From Pseudomonadota bacterium (GTDB lineage Bacteria; Pseudomonadota; Alphaproteobacteria; Rhizobiales; Xanthobacteraceae), in contig JAFAGM010000139.1 in assembly GCA_023422775.1 (NCBI GenBank), positions 1-64,000 on the forward strand: a stretch of 64,000 nucleotides of DNA, given 5' to 3'. The position numbers and the translations under genes were made by a program. The stretch's first letter is position 1. Each line of letters begins with the position of its first letter. The notes beneath the pieces are model-generated. The model was not told the origin of the DNA, ran no database searches, and saw only the letters and a program-made list of their open reading frames with translations. Shown one piece after another: positions 59,128-64,000 of this stretch.

Positions 59128-60108
59128 TCAGCGCTGTTCGATCACCGCGTCGCCCCAGCGCCAGCGGCGGGCGTTGGCATATTCGGCTCTGGCGCGGCGG
59201 GGGATTTTTGCGATGGCGACACCGGCGGGGCTGCAGAGCTTCGCTGTGATTTCGACCTTGCTGACGGCCGGTTGCGCCAGCACGCGGGAAGGGCGCCGAC
59301 CTTCGACCGCCGTGCGCGTCAGCGCGACATAGGAAAACCGCTCATCCTCGAACGGCACTTCCGCGCCCTTGACCTGCATGTGCGCACGCGAGCGCTGCAG
59401 GCGCTGGCTGAAGTGGCACCAGTCGGGCGCCTGAAGCGGGCATTTGTCATCGTGTGGGCAGGGCGCGGCGACATGTGCGCCGAGACCGATCAGGTGGTCG
59501 CGCAGCGCGAGGACCCGTGCGTAGCCTGCGGGCGTGCCGGGTTCGACGACCAGCAGCGTATCTCGGGTCTTTTCCCACATCAGTTCGGCCAGCGCGCGTT
59601 GTTCGGCATCGCCGATCTCGCCGATCATGTAGCTCGCGATGACGGCGTCGGCAGCATTTGCCTTCGCCAGCATGGCGCGCGCTTCGCCGCGCTCGTAGCT
59701 GGTGTCTCGTAGCCGGGTACTGTCCCGTGCAAGGTCGAGCGCCAGCGCGCGCAGCGCGTCGTTGGCGTCGAGCAGCGCGAAATCCTTCAGCGAAGGAAAT
59801 GCCTCGGCCGCCGCCCAGGTCGCCGTTCCCGGCCCGGCGCCGATATCGAGCAGGCTAACGGGCGCAAAATCCGGCCTGATCTCCGCCAGCGCGTTCAGGC
59901 TCGCGGTGACCGCGGCATAAGTCGCGGGCATTCGCGCCAGCGCGTAGGCCAGTGCGTCGGCCTCCGAGCGGATACCGCCGGAGCCGCCGCCGCCGCGATA
60001 GGTCTGCGAGATCGACGCGGCGCGGCCGGCAGCGTCGCTGCGCGAAAAGCCGCGCAGCTTGCCGTCGAGCGCGGCTTTGAGTTCGGCGGGGAGGTCGGGT
60101 GAGGTCAT
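59128..60108 (-). CDS. Rsm22/METTL17-family SAM-dependent protein
   Basis: The 326-residue protein has a Rossmann SAM-binding loop LLDIGAGPGTATWA (about 102-115) and a cysteine cluster CPHDDKCPL with WCHF near residues 220-236. A further Cys (KLCSP) lies near the C-terminus. In mitochondrial METTL17/Rsm22 homologues these cysteines bind a [4Fe-4S] cluster and the protein acts in small-subunit ribosome assembly. The bacterial role is less clear. It is transcribed alone, between repeats. Confidence 0.83.
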   Translation of the reverse strand: MTSPDLPAELKAALDGKLRGFSRSDAAGRAASISQTYRGGGGSGGIRSEADALAYALARMPATYAAVTASLNALAEIRPDFAPVSLLDIGAGPGTATWAAAEAFPSLKDFALLDANDALRALALDLARDSTRLRDTSYERGEARAMLAKANAADAVIASYMIGEIGDAEQRALAELMWEKTRDTLLVVEPGTPAGYARVLALRDHLIGLGAHVAAPCPHDDKCPLQAPDWCHFSQRLQRSRAHMQVKGAEVPFEDERFSYVALTRTAVEGRRPSRVLAQPAVSKVEITAKLCSPAGVAIAKIPRRARAEYANARRWRWGDAVIEQR

Positions 60109-60116
60109 CTTCTCTC

Positions 60117-60213
60117 GTCATGCCCGCGAAGGCGGGCATCCAGTATTCCGAGGCGTCTGTGACGACCATGGACAGCGCGGCGTACTGGATCATCCGCCTT
60201 CGCGGATGATGAC
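60117..60213. repeat. Palindromic repeat of the CCAGTA family
   Basis: GTCATGCCCGCGAAGGCGGGCATCCAGTA and, at the right, GTACTGGATCATCCGCCTTCGCGGATGATGAC, here given by halves: outer arms GTCAT..., inner CCAGTA/TACTGG. The right half matches the element at 7664-7748. Confidence 0.75.
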
Positions 60214-60234
60214 GTCAATTCTCGTGGCGAGACA

Positions 60235-63200
60235 TCACGCCACGTGCTGATCCAGGATCTTCACGGCGTCGTCGAGGCCGACCGAGACCAGTTGCGAGAC
60301 GCCGCGTTCGGCCATGGTGACGCCGAACAGCCGGTTCATCCGCGCCATCGTGATCGGATTGTGCGTGATGATGATGAAGCGCGTCTCCGTCGACGAGGTC
60401 ATCTCGTGCAGCAGGTTGCAGAACCGCTCCACGTTGTGGTCGTCGAGCGGCGCATCGACCTCGTCCAGCACGCAGATCGGCGACGGGTTGGTGAGGAACA
60501 CCGCGAAGATCAGCGCCAGCGCGGTCAGCGCCTGCTCGCCGCCCGACAGCAGCGACAGCGTCTGCGGCTTCTTGCCGGGCGGCTTGGCGATGATCTCCAG
60601 GCCCGCTTCGAGCGGATCGTCGCTTTCGATCAAATGAAGCGCTGCTTCGCCACCGCCGAACAGTTCCGTGAATAGCCGCTTGAAGTGCTCGTTGACGGTC
60701 TCGAACGAGGTCAGGAGCCGTTCGCGCGCCTCCTTGTTGAGGCTCTGGATGCCCTGGCGCAGCCGCTTGATGGCTTCAACCAGGTCGTCGCGCTCGGTGG
60801 TCAGCGCCGTATGCTGGGTCTCGACCTCGCGCAGTTCTTCCTCGGCGCGCAGGTTGACGGCGCCAAGGCGCTCGCGGTCACGCCGCAGCTTTTCGAGGCT
60901 TTCCTCGATCTCGTTGAGCGGCGGCAGTTCTGCGCCGGGTTCGATCTCCGCCAGCGCCGCGACCGCATGCGGCTCGACTTCGAGCATGTCGTGGATTTCG
61001 CGCTCGATGTCCGAAAGCCGGCGCCTGGTGCCGTCCATGCGCTCCTCGGCGCGGGCGCAGGCTTCGCGGGCGGAGGAGAGCGCCTCGAGCGATGCCTTGG
61101 CCTCGCGATCGGTTTGCGCCATCACGCTCTCGGCGGCGGCCAATGCGTCCGCGGCCATGCGGCGGGCGCTTTCGGAGGATTCGATTTCGTTGATCAGCGC
61201 ACGGCGCTTCTCGGCGAACACTTCCGGCGCATTTTCAAGTTCGGCGCGTTCGGCCGTCACTTCGGTAATGCGCGCCTCGACGGTGGCGAGCTGCGAGGCG
61301 GCGCTCTGCTTGCGGTTCTGCCATTCGGTGCGCTCGGCCGTGATCGCCTGCACGCGCTTGTCGGCAAGCTCCGCCTCGCGCGCCAGCGCCTGGCCTTCGG
61401 CCCGCACTTGGGCCGCCACGCGGCGATGTCCGTCGATCTCGCTGCGGACCGTGCTGAGCCTTGCTTCGGTCTCGTCGGTCGGGGCCAGTTCGTCCAGCGC
61501 GGCGTTGGCGCTTTCATGCGCCGCCTCGGCCTCGCTTCGGTCGGCGGCGAGGCGGGTATGGGCCTCGGTCAGCGCCGATTTGCGCGCGGCGTGGCGGTTG
61601 ATCTCGCGCTCGGTCGCAGCATGACGTTCGCGTGCGGCGTCGGCCTCGCGCTGCGCGGCCCGCCAGGCTTCGCGGCCGGAGGACTCGGCTGAGGCCGCGG
61701 CCTTCAACTCGGTCTCGGCGTCTTCCAGTGCGCGGCGCTTGGCAGCCGCATCGGTGCGGGCCTGCTCCAGTTCGTGCTCGATATCGACGAGGCGCGCGCG
61801 TTCGGCGAGCCGGCGGGCGGCGCCGGTCGGGGCGTGGGCGGCCGCGACGAAACCGTCCCAGCGCCAGACGTCGCCTTCCAGAGACACCAGTCGCTGGCCG
61901 GTTTTCAATTGCGATACCAGCTCTGCGCCGCGCTCCTTCGGCACGACGCCGATCTGCGCCAGACGTCGCGCCAGTTCGGGCGGCGCTTCTACAAGGGTGG
62001 CGAGGGATTCGATGCCACCGGGCAGCGCCGGATCGTCGAAACTCGCGCCGGCATTGGTCCAGCGCATCGGCGCGGACGGATCGACGGGCGCGTCGAGGTC
62101 GTCGCCGAGCACGGCGCCGAGCGCCTTCTCATAGCCCTTGGCGACGGTGACGCCGTCGATGATCGGCGGCCACAGGTTCTTGGTCTCGCCGTTGACGAGT
62201 TTTGAAATGGTGCGCGCCTCGGTCTCGAGCCGCTGCACGCGCTTTTCAGCCTCGGTGAGCGGGGAGCGGGAGGCCTCGAGCTTCTGCCGCGCGGCGACGT
62301 GGCCGGTCTCGCTGGCCTGTGCGGCGGCTTCGGACACCGCCAGCGTTTCCTGCGCGGTTTCCATGGCGGCGGCCAGCGCATCGAGGTCGCCGAGATTGCC
62401 GGTCTCCTCGCTGAGCTTCTGCTCGTCGGCCTGGACGCTGGCGATCTCCTGATCGAGCCGGGAAAGACGGTCGCGGTGGGTGCGGACGCCGGCCTCCAAC
62501 TGGCTGCGCCTAGCGGTGAGGTCGGCGAGCGCGGTGGTCAATTCGCCGAACATGCGCTCGGCGGCGGACAGCGTCGCTTCGGCTTCGGCAACGCGTTCAT
62601 CGACGCCGGAGCGCTTTTCGACGCGCGACTTGATTTCTTCCTTCAGTTCGGCGTCTTCGGTGTCGAGCCGCTCCAGCGCGATCTCGGCGTCCGAGGTCTG
62701 CTGCTGTTCGCGCGCGATGTCGGCGGCGAATTGCTGCAGTCGCCGGTCGAGTTCGGCGACGCGCTCTTTGGCGCGCTCTTCCTCGCGGTCGAGCAGTTCG
62801 CGCGCATTGGTGAGACGCTGCAGTCCCGCCGCGGCGCGCGCCTCGCCCTCGCGCAGCGCCGGCAGTTCGGAGGCGCGGATCGCCTGGATGCGGGCGGCTT
62901 CGGCCTGCTCCCGGGTGCGCTCGGCCATCTCGCGAACGTTGATGTCGTGGGTGTGCGCGGCCTCAGTGACGTCGGCGTTCGCCCCCAGCCAGCGCAGGTG
63001 GAACAGCGTGGCCTCGGCCTTGCGCACCTTGGCGGCGACTTCGCGGAAGCGGATGGCCTGGCGGGCCTGCTTCTTCAAGCCTTCCATCTGGCCGGACAAT
63101 TGCCCGATCACGTCCTCGACGCGGGTGAGGTTGGTCTCGGCCGCCTTCAGCCGCAACTCGGCCTCGTGGCGGCGGGCGTGCAGTCCGGCGACGCCGGCGG

Positions 63201-63699
63201 CGTCTTCCAGCACGCGGCGGCGCTGTTCCGGCTTGGCCTGAATGATCTCGCCGATCTTGCCCTGGTGAACCAGCGCCGGTGAACGTGCGCCGGTCGCGGC
63301 GTCGGCAAACAGGATCTGCACGTCGCGGGCGCGCACGTCGCGGCCGTTGATGCGATAGGCCGAACCGGCCTCGCGCTCGATGCGGCGGGAGATTTCCAGA
63401 AGCTGGCTGTCATTGACGGCGGCCGGCGCCGTGCGATCGGCATTGTCGATCGTCATCACGACTTCGGCGTGGTTGCGCGCCGGGCGGTTGCCGGAGCCGG
63501 CGAAGATCACTGCATCCATGTCGGCGGCGCGCAGCGATTTATGCGAGGTCTCGCCCATCGCCCAGCGCAGCGCCTCGACCAGATTGGATTTGCCGCAGCC
63601 GTTCGGACCGACGACGCCGGTGAGGCCGGGTTCGATCATGAAGTCAGTGGGTTCAACGAACGACTTGAAACCGTGGAGGCGGAGGCGCGTGAGTTTCAT
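60235..63699 (-). CDS. smc: Chromosome segregation protein SMC
   Basis: The 1154-residue ATPase holds the chromosome arms together. Its N-terminus has Walker A GPNGCGKSN (about 34-42). Two coiled-coil stretches are joined by a hinge near residues 480-600. The C-terminus has the signature LSGGEQALTALALIFAVF and Walker B PICVLDEVDAPLDDHN. ATG 63699 (MKLTRLRLHGFKSF) is preferred over the GTG at 63705. ScpA/ScpB partners are not in the window. An incomplete DsbA-like gene precedes it. Confidence 0.95.
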   Translation of the reverse strand: MKLTRLRLHGFKSFVEPTDFMIEPGLTGVVGPNGCGKSNLVEALRWAMGETSHKSLRAADMDAVIFAGSGNRPARNHAEVVMTIDNADRTAPAAVNDSQLLEISRRIEREAGSAYRINGRDVRARDVQILFADAATGARSPALVHQGKIGEIIQAKPEQRRRVLEDAAGVAGLHARRHEAELRLKAAETNLTRVEDVIGQLSGQMEGLKKQARQAIRFREVAAKVRKAEATLFHLRWLGANADVTEAAHTHDINVREMAERTREQAEAARIQAIRASELPALREGEARAAAGLQRLTNARELLDREEERAKERVAELDRRLQQFAADIAREQQQTSDAEIALERLDTEDAELKEEIKSRVEKRSGVDERVAEAEATLSAAERMFGELTTALADLTARRSQLEAGVRTHRDRLSRLDQEIASVQADEQKLSEETGNLGDLDALAAAMETAQETLAVSEAAAQASETGHVAARQKLEASRSPLTEAEKRVQRLETEARTISKLVNGETKNLWPPIIDGVTVAKGYEKALGAVLGDDLDAPVDPSAPMRWTNAGASFDDPALPGGIESLATLVEAPPELARRLAQIGVVPKERGAELVSQLKTGQRLVSLEGDVWRWDGFVAAAHAPTGAARRLAERARLVDIEHELEQARTDAAAKRRALEDAETELKAAASAESSGREAWRAAQREADAARERHAATEREINRHAARKSALTEAHTRLAADRSEAEAAHESANAALDELAPTDETEARLSTVRSEIDGHRRVAAQVRAEGQALAREAELADKRVQAITAERTEWQNRKQSAASQLATVEARITEVTAERAELENAPEVFAEKRRALINEIESSESARRMAADALAAAESVMAQTDREAKASLEALSSAREACARAEERMDGTRRRLSDIEREIHDMLEVEPHAVAALAEIEPGAELPPLNEIEESLEKLRRDRERLGAVNLRAEEELREVETQHTALTTERDDLVEAIKRLRQGIQSLNKEARERLLTSFETVNEHFKRLFTELFGGGEAALHLIESDDPLEAGLEIIAKPPGKKPQTLSLLSGGEQALTALALIFAVFLTNPSPICVLDEVDAPLDDHNVERFCNLLHEMTSSTETRFIIITHNPITMARMNRLFGVTMAERGVSQLVSVGLDDAVKILDQHVA

Positions 63700-63925
63700 G
63701 GACACAAATCTCTGTTGGCCGGGCGCGAATCTCCCTGCCGTGACAATACCATAGAAGGCAATGTCGGTGTGTGGACGAACCGCCGGTCGCGGCGCTTATC
63801 GCGGCGACAATGGCGAGGCCGCGGCCGAAGGGCAACGGCCCCGCAGGGCTTTTCCCAAGGGAATTGAGGCGGTTTTGTGCAGTCTTTTGCTGGACTTATC
63901 GCCCTTTATGAATCCGGGGCGCGAA

Positions 63926-64000
63926 TCAGCTCTTCAACAGCGAGTTGATGCGCTTCGAGAATTCCTCGAAGCTCTGCTCGCCCTTGACCATCTCGCCGTT
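63926..64000 (-). CDS. C-terminal end of a probable DsbA-family thiol-disulfide protein
   Basis: Only the last 24 codons are in the window (NGEMVKGEQSFEEFSKRINS then LLKS and stop). A DsbA/thioredoxin-fold oxidoreductase often precedes smc in Bradyrhizobium and ends in a similar helix. The identity is tentative. Confidence 0.4.
   Translation of the reverse strand, partial: NGEMVKGEQSFEEFSKRINSLLKS

Noticed and set aside
1..64000. CRISPR array, tRNA, rRNA, transposase or prophage
   Set aside because: Repeated sequences are dispersed inverted repeats, not regularly spaced direct repeats; no cloverleaf, rRNA signature or recombinase was found on reading both strands.

Overview
The window is about 64 kb of GC-rich chromosomal DNA from an alphaproteobacterium, most likely Bradyrhizobium or a close relative in the Nitrobacteraceae. 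The reasons are a Rieske gene followed by a single fused cytochrome b/c1 gene (fbcFH, 690-codon fusion), a fused trpE(G) with a tryptophan leader peptide of rhizobial type, many families known mainly from rhizobia (DUF4170, DUF6111, DUF1285, Rsm22), and several families of intergenic palindromic repeats. I see no rRNA, tRNA, CRISPR array, transposase or prophage. The sequence starts inside an Old Yellow Enzyme-type gene and ends inside what is probably a DsbA-type gene.

Layout. 1-7.7 kb is an accessory-looking block: a TPR protein with a winged-helix-like N-terminus and one membrane segment, transcribed divergently from a small unknown gene, a formylglycine-generating enzyme, a Tat-type arylsulfatase, a Tat-type HAD phosphatase, an HdeA-like periplasmic protein and a Gly/Arg-rich exported protein. 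7.7-18.4 kb holds an MltB-type lytic transglycosylase, a three-subunit molybdenum hydroxylase (FAD, 2Fe-2S and molybdopterin subunits), a DinB protein, a histidine kinase with an ABC substrate-binding-like sensor, DedA, a glyoxalase-fold protein, two small unknowns and a cytochrome c. 18.6-22.2 kb is a glyoxylate-shunt unit: isocitrate lyase divergent from an ScfR/RamB-type regulator, with DUF4170 downstream. 22.4-28 kb is mixed housekeeping. 28-31.1 kb is a probable zinc-uptake unit (DUF2946 protein plus TonB receptor) under a perfect Zur-like palindrome. 31.2-38 kb is a tight four-gene MoxR/DUF58/DUF4159 membrane cluster. 38.3-41.9 kb is an overlapping operon that includes CoA pyrophosphatase and tRNA CCA transferase. 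42-45.6 kb carries hemF, queD, queE and trmL. 45.9-48.6 kb is fbcFH. 48.8-55.2 kb holds a dienelactone hydrolase, an epimerase-like protein, a ParE-type toxin-antitoxin pair, an orphan extradiol dioxygenase, trpL-trpE(G) and apt. 55.3-64 kb holds two ParA-like ATPases, an M48 protease with LemA, an Rsm22-type protein and smc.

The signals most worth following are the trp attenuator (its promoter is placed so that the transcript would begin at the leader AUG), the Zur-type palindrome over the promoter of the TonB-receptor operon, the sulfatase/FGE locus with its divergent membrane regulator and a 22-bp palindrome between them, a QueD homologue that appears to lack the catalytic cysteine, a pair of unassigned ParA-like ATPases, and at least five families of dispersed inverted repeats. 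All family calls come from reading motifs in the sequence; no database search was run.
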